Assembly: GCF_013373865.1 (NCBI RefSeq) | Contig: NC_050474.1 | Coordinates: 8,275,061-8,339,060 of the forward strand | Direction of reading: 5' to 3' | Origin: Monomorium pharaonis | Lineage: Eukaryota > Arthropoda > Insecta > Hymenoptera > Formicidae | DNA: 64,000 nt | Shown: positions 1-10,574 of the stretch, in pieces | Layout: each line of letters begins with the position of its first letter | How positions within the stretch are numbered: the first letter of the stretch is position 1 | Notes under the pieces: generated by a model | What the model saw: only the letters and a program-made list of their open reading frames with translations | Database searches by the model: none | What the model was told of the DNA's origin: nothing | Position numbers and translations under genes: made by a program

Positions 1-606
1 TTTATACTTTTATTAGTATAATATATTTTGGTTAAAGCAAAGAATAATACTATGCATTGAACTGTTTGTGCTTTTGGATGAATTTATTTTGTCAGTATGA
101 CCTGTCAAAAGTGTCAAGTCATCAACTTTAACGATTAATATCTTGTTTCACAAGGCAGACTGCCGCATTTTTTTGCCACATTCTTTCATTTCTTGTCAAA
201 ACGCGTCGACTGAGCATAATTTAATCGATATTGGAAGTGAAGTCCGTATTCTAAATAATTACCTTATTAATTGTATACGTTCCTTTAGATTTTTATTATC
301 TGCTTTACTATGATTTAATACTACTGGGAGAGTTAGCACAATTTTTGAAGAGACGACATATTCTTTTCTTTCTACAAAGTCTTTTAAAAAATAATAAGAT
401 TTTACAAGCGTTAAGAATTCCAATTTTAGTAATACTTTTATTATTTATAAAAGCACACACATACATATACACGCGCGCGTGCATACACATACACACTTAT
501 ATAATGCGTTATAAAATACATATTATATATTATATAACAATTTATATGTATTTTTTCAATTTTTTAAACTATTGTTATAGTTCCTTATCAGTATCTGGGA
601 GTAAAA
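1..606. other. AT-rich left flank, no gene seen
   Basis: No convincing coding frame is visible. The stretch is AT-rich and holds a short CA/TG- and CG-alternating tract around 455-500 (acacacata, cgcgcgcg). It lies directly upstream of the MADF-like gene and may hold its 5' end and the left end of the Harbinger element. I could not find a terminal inverted repeat that pairs with the right side. Confidence 0.5.
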
Positions 607-1782
607 ATGACTATGGAACATGGATATGCGAAAACATTTTCAAATATTAACGATGGAGTTAACATTGCGTTACAAAATGAAAGTAACGAGGATATCGATG
701 TCATATTCAATCCAGGAGACTCCTTATTAATCGATTTAGTACGAATTGTTATCCTCATCTATATGACAAATCATCATCCAGTTTCAAAGATTCAATAATG
801 AAAGAAAATTCATGGAATGAAATTGGAAAAGTAATGAATTGTCCACGTAAGTAGAACTTTTTAAATAAAATTAATTTAATTGTTTTAAATATTTTAATTT
901 TAAATATTATTTTATTGATGATTTTAATAATATTTTTAGCTACTGAATGCAAAATTCGATGGGTTAGATTAAGAGAAAAATTCTCAAAAGAAAGAAAAGA
1001 AATTGAAGTTGAAAGTAGAAGTGGAAGTGGAGTATCCCATCGGAAAAGTTTTCCACTGTACGAAAATATGAAATTTTTGAATATGTAAAACGAGAAGAAA
1101 AAAGAAAGTATGTATTATAAAAAAATTGTAAGCTATAATTTTGAGCTTAATTTTTATTGTAATCTATTATTAATTTTTCTATTATTACAGGACTATTACA
1201 AATATTTCACGAAATATAAGAGAAAATAAAGAAAATGTTCCTTCAAAATCGTCAACTTCGCTTAATTGGGAAAGGAATTTCGAAGAAAATTCGCCTCATT
1301 CTTCTGTGTTACATTTGAGTCCAACATCATCAAGCAATCTGTCTCAATCTTCTACATTACATTTGAGTTCAACATCATCAAACAATCTGCCGCAATCTTC
1401 TGTATTACAACATTTGAGTCCAACATCATCAAACATTCTGCCTCATTCTTCTGTATTACAACATTTGAGTTCGACATCGTCAAGCAATCTACCTCAGTCT
1501 TCTACATTACAACATTTAATGAGTCCTACATCACCAAGCATGCAGCAAAAATGTTACACACCAGTACAGAAAAATCACGTTACATCTAAGAAACGTAGAT
1601 CAGAATCAGACGATATAGAAAAATCACTTTTGTCACTATCCAATACAATTGCAGATAAAATACAAAACTATGATAAAGATATTAAATCAGATATAAAAAA
1701 AGATGAAAAGGAGAATTCAGACAATAAATTTTTAGATCTAATAGTTGCAGAAATAAAAAAAACTTCCGGAAAACGAACGTAA
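607..1782 (+). pseudogene. MADF/Myb-like DNA-binding protein of a Harbinger element (decayed, 3 exons)
   Basis: Three putative exons fit GT-AG rules: 607-846 (donor GTAAGT), 940-1107 and 1191-1782. The first two encode pieces of a MADF/Myb-SANT-like domain: LIDLVR, then after a frame change a stretch ending SWNEIGKVMNCP, then KIRWVRLREKFSKERKE. This pattern is usual for the accessory DNA-binding protein of PIF/Harbinger elements. Exon 3 holds five imperfect copies of a 16-17-residue Ser/Thr-rich repeat (SSVLQHLSPTSSNILP type), then a charged C-terminus. Frameshifts lie near 740-750 and near 1075-1080, so the gene is broken as read. The convergent HARBI1-type gene on the minus strand completes the usual two-gene layout. 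The family call is good; exon borders are inferred. Confidence 0.7.
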
Positions 1783-2049
1783 AAAAAGAAAAAGGACATA
1801 ATTAATATTTTGTGGAATTAAAAAGGTATATAAGTAAAATTTTATGTTATAAATTACGCATTATATTTTTAAATATAACAAAATGTATTTCTTTTACAGG
1901 TGATCTATTTTCTAAACAAACCTAGTCTTATGTACCCAACAGTTTTTTGGATGCATGCTATATAGGTAGACATTACAAAACATTAATACAAATATAATTT
2001 TTTCTTATGAATACAAATTAAGTTTATTTTCTAATGTGATATAATGATA

Positions 2050-2395
2050 CTGAAATGTGATAATTTGTTTTATGATTAAATAAGTTTGTTTTTATTATTC
2101 AATATGATATAATTATAAGAGGCGAGAATTTTTTTTATAAGTACAAATAAAGTTTGTTTTTATTAATTAATATGATACAATGATAAGAGGCGAGAATTTT
2201 TTTTATAAGTACAAATAAAGTTTGTTTTTATTATTTAATATGAGATAATGATAAGAGGCGAGAATTTTTTTTATAAGTACAAATAAAGTTTGTTTTTATT
2301 ATTTAATGTGATATAATGATAAGAGGCAAGAATTTTTTTTATGAATACAAATAAGTTTTATGAATACAAAGTTTATTTTTATTGTTCACTATAAT
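2050..2395. repeat. Tandem repeat, about 67-bp unit, roughly 4 copies
   Basis: A unit containing gataagaggcgagaat, an oligo-T run and caaataaagtttgttttta recurs about every 67 bp, with partial outer copies. It lies between the convergent ends of the two Harbinger genes, and each copy carries AATAAA on the plus strand, so the array may act as or derive from a 3' UTR. Confidence 0.8.
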
Positions 2396-2587
2396 ATAAT
2401 AAGATATAATTGTTATATAAAAATAAAATGTCAAAACAAAATAATTATAATTATTTTTTAAAAATATTGATAATTTATTTGACAACGTCATTTTATCTAA
2501 TTCTAATAAAAAGAAGTGAGGGAGAGAGAGAATAAAGTTTTTAAACATTAATTTTATATTAATATTAAAAACTTGTTCTTTTAAAAT

Positions 2588-4170
2588 ATGTCGCTGTTTT
2601 GTCCTTTTCTTACATATTCATATTGCCAAGGAATTTCTCCTTCTGGAGTTAGAAAATAATCTGCAAGTTTCTCTCGTACTTGATAGGCTTCAATTGTAGC
2701 TCGACGAGCATTACATGGCGGAATGTTTTAAATTTGTGCATTGTCAGCTCTCTAAGCACCGTTTGTTATGATTCCATCAATTTCATTATCAATAAAATTT
2801 GGAGGACAATAAACTCTGTTTGTTGCGGGTTGCTGTTTTTCGAAACTTTTTAAAAAATTATGCAAACACACTGTGCTTAAGATTATTTTATTAGAGATAC
2901 CAGAATTCCAAATGCGTTTTCTATTGTTTTTCGTGCACGCGATAATCTATAATTAAAAATTCTTTTTTTTTTCATTTAAATTTCTTCTCGGAAAAGGTCT
3001 CATAAAATTTGTTGATAATGGAAATGCTTCGTCTTCAATAAAAAAATATTCAGTTAATTTATCACTTCCTGGTAGTTTGACTTTTCCTTTTGGCACATTC
3101 AATTTTCCTTCTTTAAGAGATTTTCCAAATTCTGATTCAGAAAATATACTTGCATCATTTTGACTACCATACGATCCAACATCAACTAAGGTAAATTTAT
3201 AATTGTGATCGCAAACAGCCATTAATACTACACTAAATGTTTTTTTATAATTATAGTATAAACTATCAGATTGTAAAGGAGCTCGAATAATGCAATGTTT
3301 GCCATCAATTGAACCAAGACAATTTTGGAAAATTCCAATTGTCAAGAAATCCTGTACTTATTTTTTTATATTCAGTTTCAGATGGCGGCTGCACAAAACG
3401 AGGTAATAACACATTTACAATAGCTTCAGTAGTTTCTTTTATAATAGCATATGCTGTTGATTCTCCAATACAATATGCTAGTGCTATCGATAGTATATGA
3501 TCTCCTGTTGCTAGGTATCTGAAATTATATGAATATATAATATTATATACATATAATTCTTATTTTCATTAAAAATAAATTATTTATAGTTATAACTATT
3601 TTAACAAATTGGAATTTATTATTTTGTATTTTATTTATAAAAATACGTACAAAAATTATATCTACTACACTGTATTGTACTGTACTGTAATTACACTAAC
3701 ATTTTATTAAAATATTACATATTTTATAATGTCAACAACAGTTTAATGTGCTTAAAGTATAATTTTAAAAAATGTAACATTTTAATAACTATAGTAGTAA
3801 CATTAATATGATATAATAAACGATAAATGTACTTTGAATCTAAAGATATATATTATTTTAGTATTTTTGGATTTTTAAAAATAAATGTTTGAAGTTATAA
3901 CAATACCTTATTTTGAGTTATTTACAAAAATATATAGATTTATAATAACATACCTAAGTGTTACAGACAAACGTAATTCTGGTGGTAAAGCTCTCCAATG
4001 ATGTTTCTGAAGTTTTGGAGATATCATTTCTAATAACATGTAAAATGTATCTACTGTCATTCTAGTGTAGCGGAAAAACATTATACTATTATCTTTTAGT
4101 TCTTGAAATAATGCAAGATAATCTCCTTGTTGAATTCTATTTTCATTGATAGGTCTCATCCAAAATCTTC
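2588..4170 (-). pseudogene. HARBI1-type (PIF/Harbinger) transposase, broken, main part (Harbinger A)
   Basis: Reading from high to low coordinates: 4170-3908 encodes the N-terminal region (RRFWMRPINENRIQQGDYL ... LPPELRLSVTLRY). An intron follows, then about 3523-2953 encodes the catalytic part with LATGD, LGSIDGKH (first Asp), VGSYGSQNDASIF (second Asp region) and IEDEAFPL. The region 2950-2588 continues through an ARKTIENAFG-type segment (third acidic residue) to a C-terminus with VREKLADYFLTPEGEIPW. These are DDE_Tnp_4/HARBI1 landmarks. A frameshift lies near 3345 and stops or shifts lie below 2953, so it cannot be functional. The first about 30 codons lie at 13610-13701, separated by the gypsy insertion. 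Confidence 0.85.
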
Positions 4171-4748
4171 TGTTGTGAGCGTTTGCTCGTTTTGGGAATT
4201 CTTTCCCATCGGTAGTTGGGATCGTTCTGCCTGAAGGGTTGGGACCCAAATGTGATGGTTCGGCTCGGTGTATAAGAAAAAGAAGACGCTTCTTACGTGC
4301 TTGTTCGTTGTCTTTATTTCTGTTTCTTGCGCTTACAATCAGCTGTGATGGTGTTAGGTATCACTCGCGATAAGGTGTATAGTACGCGACGCGGCTCGGA
4401 CGTTGTTATGTTTTCTCTCCGCTCGGTCACGGCGTGGTCGCGTTTATATATTATGATATGTGGCACAATTTCGGGGGCCAGTGACCGGGCGTCGATAGCT
4501 TCCGCGAGGCTAAGCGTTTCGACATCGGAACGCGGTAGCCTTGCGGTTTGATTTTGCAGCGTAGGGCCTATTTCTAGGGCGATACGAACTGCTTCCGAGT
4601 GCGCTGTTGTAATCTCACGGAAGTTAATTGAGGCTTCCGTGAGCGCGGCGGATTCTTGTGTGTCTTTCGAAAGAAGTGCTTCTTGCAACGTCTTTCGAAA
4701 GATGCGTGTCGCAATTTTAATAGATATAGTTGTAATCGGCTTACAACA
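4171..4748 (-). repeat. 3' LTR of the gypsy provirus
   Basis: On the plus strand it begins TGTTGTGAGC and ends CTTACAACA (TGTTGT...ACAACA ends). Read on minus, it has a TATA box (TATATAAA, plus coordinates 4443-4450) about 130 bp before an AATAAA (near 4314-4319), giving a plausible U3-R-U5 order. It matches the 13031-13609 copy nearly base for base. Confidence 0.95.
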
Positions 4749-4761
4749 TCCCTCCCCCGTT
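4749..4761 (-). other. Polypurine tract
   Basis: On minus, AACGGGGGAGGGA abuts the 3' LTR start TGTTGTAAGC. This is the expected plus-strand primer site and fixes the LTR border and the element's orientation. Confidence 0.85.
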
Positions 4762-4792
4762 AGATAAGAAAACGAGGGTGCGATGTTTTCGC

Positions 4793-6520
4793 TTACAACT
4801 TTGTTCTCAGATGACAACCTGCTTTGTTAGGCCTTGGTGGTTTGCTAGTTTGTTTTGTATATATTATGTAAATCATGATGGCTATTATGATTAAAGCGGT
4901 AACGCCGCTGGTTGTCATTGGGTATATGAATTGTTTTTTTCGGAAGAACGGCTCTTGGTCACTCTCCAGTTCTTGTTTGATTTTTCCTATGCTCATTTTT
5001 AGGTGTCCAAAATCGTGTGGGTTGTCGGAAATTTTTCTCAAGTGTATACTATCTGTGTGGTTATCTAAGGAAATTTCCTGTATCATTGTAATATTTATCC
5101 TAGGCATGTATGTGTCTAGGATTTTAGAACTGAGAGTTTTGTGTGGTTTAATAATTAGTTCGGTTGTAACTATCTTGCAATTTTTGTTTATAATTATTTT
5201 TCCGGTATTATTTATCGTTTCTTTACCTTCGGGGTGGTCTAGGCATTTTATACTAATTTCTTCAGGTTTTGCTGTGGAGTACAACCAAGAGTCGTGCGTC
5301 TTAATCCATATTGCGCGTTCGCTTATGATATGGTTTATGTTACAGTGTAAGTTGCGATTGTGTATATACATTTGTACTTCGCAGATCGCATTTGTGTTTA
5401 TCTTATTTATCGCATGCGTCGCCTCGCATATATGTTCGGTGTTTATTTTATTACATCCTTGCAGGTCGCTTTCGCTGATAGTTAGGTACGTTTGTTTTTC
5501 CGCGTCTATTGCTAGATATTCTGTAGTCGTTTTTACAGATGAAAAAATGTTTAGGTGATTATGCACCGGTAACGCTATTATTCGCATAAGTCTATAGATC
5601 GGTAGGCTGGCTAAGGGAAATCTAAGTATCGTATACATGTTTTTTATGTCGCAATAGGCGCTGATGTTAATCAATTTTTCTATTTTTAACCAGTCGTGAT
5701 TTCGCATACCTGTAGGAAGGTAGAGTCCCTGGGGCCAGGTTAGACTAGCCTCACGGAGAGCTTCCATTATTTGATCTATATTCGCGATTTTAGGGTGAAG
5801 TATTCCCTCTTTTATATATGCTAGATATTCGATAATGTCGGACGCGTCTTGTAGTAGATCGTTCGTCAGAGCGTTAAGAACTGTGAAATGTTCGTCCAAG
5901 TCGTATCGTCTGTTATGTATTAGGTTTTGGTTTTGTATTTTCTCTAGGAGTGTCGTCAGTGCGTTTTCGTTTTCTTGGATAGTTTGTTCCAACGTCTCCA
6001 CGTGGGCTATCGTGGCGTTGATTACTTTTAATTGATTTTCTACGGCGTGTTTGGTTGCCGCGTTGTAGTTCTCTAGTAGCGTCAGCTGTTCGTTAATCGT
6101 CGTCGGCGTCCATGGTTCCGAATAGTGTCTTGGCTATGGAACCTACTCCGTTTATCAGTCCGCGCCGCTTATCTGTCGGCGTCCTGTATACCATCTGTAT
6201 GGTATGTATCAGATGTTTTGTCTTATTGTGTCCCTTGTCTAGGATTCCATGCAGGTTCTTGCATGTTTTTACATTTGCTAGTAATGATTTGCACATTATG
6301 TCGGTGCGTTCTATACTTTTGGTTATATGCTCTAGCCTAGGTGCTAGGGATGCGATGTCCATTCTTATTACTAGTTTCCAATGGGCTTCGACTTGGTGTA
6401 GTCGTCCGATTTCTTCGTAATAGATCCCTGGGTTGTCCTTGAATTTTTCTATGTGGTATGCTGGATCGGCTGATAGTCCGTCGCTGAGGCGCGTGCAGGT
6501 GATTATTCTGCAAAGTCAAG
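4793..6520 (-). pseudogene. env: Envelope protein, errantivirus/baculovirus-F type, with a frame break
   Basis: From about 6510 downward one frame reads an ectodomain with a GIYYEEIGRLHQVEAHWKLV segment, then a basic KRR followed by a Gly-rich hydrophobic stretch (GLINGVGSIAKTLFG), which looks like a cleavage site plus fusion peptide. The frame ends at TAA 6093-6095. The adjacent +1 frame is open upstream of that stop and runs to 4793, giving a heptad-rich helix (INATIAHVETLEQTI), Cys-containing ectodomain and a membrane segment (about VTALIIIAIMIYIIY) near the C-terminus. A 1-nt indel near 6093 is the simplest reading. No in-frame ATG or signal peptide lies upstream (TGA just 5'), as expected if env is made from a spliced mRNA. 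Order after pol fits errantiviruses. Confidence 0.8.
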
Positions 6521-6666
6521 GTGCGTTATCGTCTCAGATGCTCAGACTTCTATCTTTGGTTTTTATATGTCAGCGTTTTGAGTCTTCCGGTACTGTCGTT
6601 AGTCTTTGTTGGAGTTAGTCTTAGACTGATTTTCTTCTGTGCGTGTCGCGAAGAATTATTTTAAAT

Positions 6667-7068
6667 ATGCGTTCTCTAGTGCCGTCGCCGCCTCCGTCGC
6701 CTGTTCCAGGGGTTATCGCGCTGGACGATTTCGCTCCTGACGAAGGGGAGGTGTTTGGAGTCTTCGAAGACTTTGTTGAAGACGCAGGGGAGTTCCTCAT
6801 GGACGATGGGGAGATTGAGGAGGAGATTTTGGACGATTTTTCTGATGAGGAGTCCGAGGGGGAGGACGAACGTCCCGATTCTCCGTTGGATAGTTCGTCG
6901 GAGCCAGATTCACCAGAACTGGTTCCGAATTTATATTTTTTCAATCGTGTAATAGAGGAGCTGGAAATCTCCTCTGATTCTGAGGGGGAAATGGACCCCG
7001 ATTTTAATGTGCGGGTAGCGCAGTACTTCGTCCGGGATGCTTCTCCCGATGCGGGGGACGAAGAATAA
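6667..7068 (+). CDS. Antisense acidic ORF within the provirus (unknown)
   Basis: An ATG-started ORF of 133 residues lies on the strand opposite gag-pol-env, filling the gap between env and pol. It is rich in Asp/Glu, Ser and Pro: an N-terminal PSPPPSP motif, repeated acidic blocks (e.g. IEEEILDDFSDEESEGEDE), then a less biased tail with LYFFNRVIEELEISSDSEGE and VRVAQYFVRD. The sense strand here has only a low-complexity Ser-rich frame (6621-6944). The compositional pattern looks more protein-like on the antisense strand. No homologue recognised; it may be a chance ORF. It could be transcribed from a promoter in or near the env-side LTR, which I cannot show. Confidence 0.4.
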   Translation: MRSLVPSPPPSPVPGVIALDDFAPDEGEVFGVFEDFVEDAGEFLMDDGEIEEEILDDFSDEESEGEDERPDSPLDSSSEPDSPELVPNLYFFNRVIEELEISSDSEGEMDPDFNVRVAQYFVRDASPDAGDEE

Positions 7069-7337
7069 CTGGCGCCTTGCTTTCTCCTCTTTTATGTGTG
7101 TGTAGTGTAGTACTAGCTTGTAGTGCTTATATAAAAACAATTTTTTCGTTTTGCTTAGTAGTATAGTATCTTTTAATTGCTTCGTAGTATCTTTTATTTT
7201 AATTGCTTAGTAGTGATTTATAGTTTGTGTAGTGCTATAGTTACTTAGTTTTTTATTATAATTTGTGCTCTGAATTATTTGGATTATTTTGTGACTATTC
7301 CTGAAGCGGTACCCGGATCTGCTACTTGGTGAGTCCT
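7069..7337. other. Non-coding interval between pol end and the antisense ORF
   Basis: T-rich on plus, with imperfect repeats of ttgcttagtagt/ttgcttcgtagt and tagtatctttta (about 7155-7215), plus a TATATAAG-like string on minus near 7126-7135. No coding frame. It could hold splice or subgenomic signals for env, but this is only positional inference. Confidence 0.4.
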
Positions 7338-10300
7338 TTACTCTTCTATGAATAGTTTTAATCGGTTCGCGTGTACGCGTATAGTTTTCCGTCCCATTTT
7401 TATTGTATAGTTGACGTCATTATTTTTCTCAATTATTTTGTACGGTCCGATCCATTTTGCGTCTAACTTTTTCGATCGGCCGCGTCTTACGGTTTCGTCG
7501 AAAAGTAGGACCTTTTCTCCAACCTTAAAAATTGCTGGCTTTGATTTTTTATCGTATTGCTTCTTTGCCTTTTGTTTTTCTTCTTGTGCCTTTTCTTTTG
7601 CTATTCTGCTTGAGGCTCGCAATTTTTCTCGTAGCTCCTGCGCATAGTCGTCGTAGGAATATGTCAGTCTAGGCGGTTGGTTTAGGGCTGTAGGTAAAGT
7701 CGCTCTATGTCCATATATCAGTTCAAAGGGGGTGAGCCCGGTTACGGTATGTGGTGTCGTATTGTACGTAAACATAGCGTACGGTAGCCACTCGTCCCAA
7801 TCTGTTTGATCGGTATTTATGTAGTGACGCAAATATTCTGCCAGAGTCCGGTGTGATCTTTCCACTGTTCCGTTGCTCTCTGGGTGATATGCAGTAGTTT
7901 GCATTTTTTCGATCTTCAGCAATTTGCATACGTTCTTGAAAATTTCACTTGTAAAATTTGTACCTTGGTCTGTGAGTAGTTTCTCTGGTATTCCGTGTTC
8001 AAAAATTATTTTAGTGGCAAATGCTCGTGCCACTGTATTCGCATCCTGACTTTCTATCGGGATCGCCTTGCTGAATTTCGTAAGAATATCTTGGAAGGTC
8101 AAGATATATTTATTTCCTGTGGTCGTTATTGTTAATGGTCCCACGATATCCATAGCGCATTTTTCAAATGGTTTTTTGGGGGTATCCGTTATCACCATAG
8201 GCATCTTTGTTTTTGCTTTTAATTTATTTTTCTGGCAGTGTTCACATTTTGCGATGTAGTCTTCCACATCTTTCGTGATTCCTCGCCAATTATGGTCCAA
8301 TCGTATCCTTTTTAGCGTACGTGCGATTCCTTGATGCCCTCCTAGAGGAGCGTCGTGATATTCATATAATATCTGTTCCTTTTCTTTTTCCGTGTATTTC
8401 CGGTTTGTTGTTTCTTCTTCTTCTTCCTCTTCTTCCTGTCGGTTTTTATCTTCGACGGTATTTACGTGCTCCGTGTCTTCTATTACGGGGTGTCGGCTCA
8501 GTGCATCGGCATTAGTATTGCCTTTGCCTGCCTTGTGTATTATCTCGTAATCGTATTCGGCGAGCTTGAGTCTCCATCTTATCAGACGAGATCCTGGATC
8601 TGTCACATTAAATAGCCATACGAGTGGCTTGTGATCCGTAATTATCTTGAATTTTGTGCCGTATACATATGGTCGAAAATGTTTCACGGCCCATACGATC
8701 GCTAATAATTCTTTTTCGGTCGTATTATAATTCTGTTCTGCTCGATTCATTATTCTGCTTGCGTAAGCGATCGGGCGGTCTTGGCCGACGGTGCCTTGAG
8801 ATAACACCGCTCCTACCGCGTAATCTGACGCGTCGGTAGTGACGAGAAATTCTTCACTGAAGTCCGGATATTTTAATACCGGTGCGGTAGTTAATTTTAT
8901 TTTGAGTGTGTCAAACGCATTTTGTTGCGTGGTCGTCCATGCGAATTTTTCCCCTTTTTTTGTTAACATTGTTAAAGGTTTCGCTATTTTTGAAAAATTT
9001 TCAATAAATTTTCGGTAGTACCCCGCTAGTCCAATAAACGCTTGCACGTCCTTTACTTTTGTAGGGGTGGGAAATTTCTCCACGGCGTCCAGTTTTTTGG
9101 GATCGGGTAAAATTCCGTCCTCGGTGATTACGTGGCCTAGGTAGTTCACCTCCTTGCGCATGAACTCGCACTTCTCCGGCTGGAGTTTCAAGTTACTGTC
9201 TCTCAGCCGTGTTAACACAGCGGCTAGCCGTTTGTAATGCTCACTCAGGCTCGGCCCGTAAATAACAATATCGTCTAAATATACTAGACATTTGAGACCT
9301 TGTAAACCCGTTAAAACTGAGTTCATTAGGCGTTGGAACGTCGCGGGGGCATTCCTTAATCCGAACGGCATTCGATTGAACTCGTAATGCCCGTACGGTG
9401 TGGAGAATGCCGTCTTCCCCTTATCTTTTTCTGCTACTGATATCTGATGATATCCGGCAGCGAGATCGAGCGTGGTGAAATATTTTGCATTTCCGAGTTG
9501 ATCCAATATATCTGTTATGTTCGGGATCGGGAAAGAGTCTCCGATTGTAATTTCGTTGAGTTTTCGGAAATCTACCACTACTCGGAATCTCGGTTTTCCT
9601 GTAGCGTCAGGTTTTTTCGGGACGACCAGTAATGGTGCGTTCCATTGGCTTTTGCTTTGACGGATTATTCCTTGTTCTAGCATTTCACGGATTTGTTTAT
9701 CTACTTCCGTTTTTTGTTTTTCGGGCAGTCTGTATGGTCGTACATTCACGCTCGCAGATTCTGTCCTGGTGTGTATCTCGTGTTCCACGAGAGTTGTGTA
9801 TGTGAGCTTATCTCCTTCTAGATAGAAGACGTCGCTGAACTCTTCGCATAGTGCTTGAATCGCTTTCTTTTCCTCTTCGTTTAAATGTTTTAACTGAAGT
9901 AGTTTAATTATGCGCTCTGCGCGAGGTATCGGTATCTCATGTTTCCATGCATCTCGGATTACGTTCGCCGTGTGGGTATCCGGTGCGTTGTTTATATTTA
10001 TTTTTTCAATTTCGACACGAGGTAATTGTAGGTCGACCTTTTTGTCGTTTGTATTTATGATACTTATTGGGCACGTGTGATTTTCGGGTTCTACTAGGCA
10101 GCTTCCTAAGAATACTCCCGGTGCCATCTCCTCGGAGTTGATGACTCCTAGGGTGTTTACACTCGCTGTGACTTGCACTATCGTCTCGCTCCGTGGCTGC
10201 AGAGTGACTCGGCGGTACGGGTACAGCTTGAATTTGGTGTTGCCTAATCTTACTGTTTTAGTCCCATAGTTGCATGTGACATTATTTTTTCTTGTAAAAT

Positions 10301-10574
10301 CAGCTCCTAGTATGCCCTCATATTCTATTGGGGCATCGTCTCGTATGACGTACATCGGATGCTTGATTTTTTTGTCGTGCATTACCACGTTCACGGACGT
10401 TCTTCCTAGTGTCATAATAGAATGCCCGGTTATTCCGGTCAATTTGATGTGTTCATCACGGATTTTGGTTTGTCCCTTCAATGTTTTTAATTTTATTAAT
10501 GACACGGTTGAGCCGGTGTCAAACAGGAACTCAATCTTGCCCCGCTCTGCTTCGCGTACGGGCAGTGTAATCAT
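7338..10574 (-). CDS. pol: Pol polyprotein: protease, reverse transcriptase, RNase H, integrase
   Basis: One uninterrupted frame of 1,078 codons. Domains in order: retropepsin (LFDTGSTVSLI near residue 17); RT (about 290-460) with the YLDDIVIY active site; RNase H (about 555-680) with TDASDYAVGAVLS and TDHKPLVWL; a Glu-rich linker; integrase zinc finger (H..H...CEHCQ, about 765-800); DDE core (DIVGPL, TDQGTNFTS, HPESNGTVERSH, about 825-935); and a C-terminal tail with KVGEKVLLF. Size and order are those of Ty3/gypsy. It overlaps the 3' end of gag by about 44 nt in the +1 frame relative to gag, so it is likely made by frameshifting. All catalytic motifs I can check are intact. Confidence 0.95.
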   Translation of the reverse strand: MITLPVREAERGKIEFLFDTGSTVSLIKLKTLKGQTKIRDEHIKLTGITGHSIMTLGRTSVNVVMHDKKIKHPMYVIRDDAPIEYEGILGADFTRKNNVTCNYGTKTVRLGNTKFKLYPYRRVTLQPRSETIVQVTASVNTLGVINSEEMAPGVFLGSCLVEPENHTCPISIINTNDKKVDLQLPRVEIEKININNAPDTHTANVIRDAWKHEIPIPRAERIIKLLQLKHLNEEEKKAIQALCEEFSDVFYLEGDKLTYTTLVEHEIHTRTESASVNVRPYRLPEKQKTEVDKQIREMLEQGIIRQSKSQWNAPLLVVPKKPDATGKPRFRVVVDFRKLNEITIGDSFPIPNITDILDQLGNAKYFTTLDLAAGYHQISVAEKDKGKTAFSTPYGHYEFNRMPFGLRNAPATFQRLMNSVLTGLQGLKCLVYLDDIVIYGPSLSEHYKRLAAVLTRLRDSNLKLQPEKCEFMRKEVNYLGHVITEDGILPDPKKLDAVEKFPTPTKVKDVQAFIGLAGYYRKFIENFSKIAKPLTMLTKKGEKFAWTTTQQNAFDTLKIKLTTAPVLKYPDFSEEFLVTTDASDYAVGAVLSQGTVGQDRPIAYASRIMNRAEQNYNTTEKELLAIVWAVKHFRPYVYGTKFKIITDHKPLVWLFNVTDPGSRLIRWRLKLAEYDYEIIHKAGKGNTNADALSRHPVIEDTEHVNTVEDKNRQEEEEEEEETTNRKYTEKEKEQILYEYHDAPLGGHQGIARTLKRIRLDHNWRGITKDVEDYIAKCEHCQKNKLKAKTKMPMVITDTPKKPFEKCAMDIVGPLTITTTGNKYILTFQDILTKFSKAIPIESQDANTVARAFATKIIFEHGIPEKLLTDQGTNFTSEIFKNVCKLLKIEKMQTTAYHPESNGTVERSHRTLAEYLRHYINTDQTDWDEWLPYAMFTYNTTPHTVTGLTPFELIYGHRATLPTALNQPPRLTYSYDDYAQELREKLRASSRIAKEKAQEEKQKAKKQYDKKSKPAIFKVGEKVLLFDETVRRGRSKKLDAKWIGPYKIIEKNNDVNYTIKMGRKTIRVHANRLKLFIEE

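Noticed and set aside
4314..4817. A 167-codon open frame running through the 3' LTR (also 124 and 84 codons in the other LTR and opposite strand)
   Set aside because: It runs through U3 and R, is present identically in both LTRs by descent, and has no domain. GC-rich LTR sequence gives long open frames by chance.
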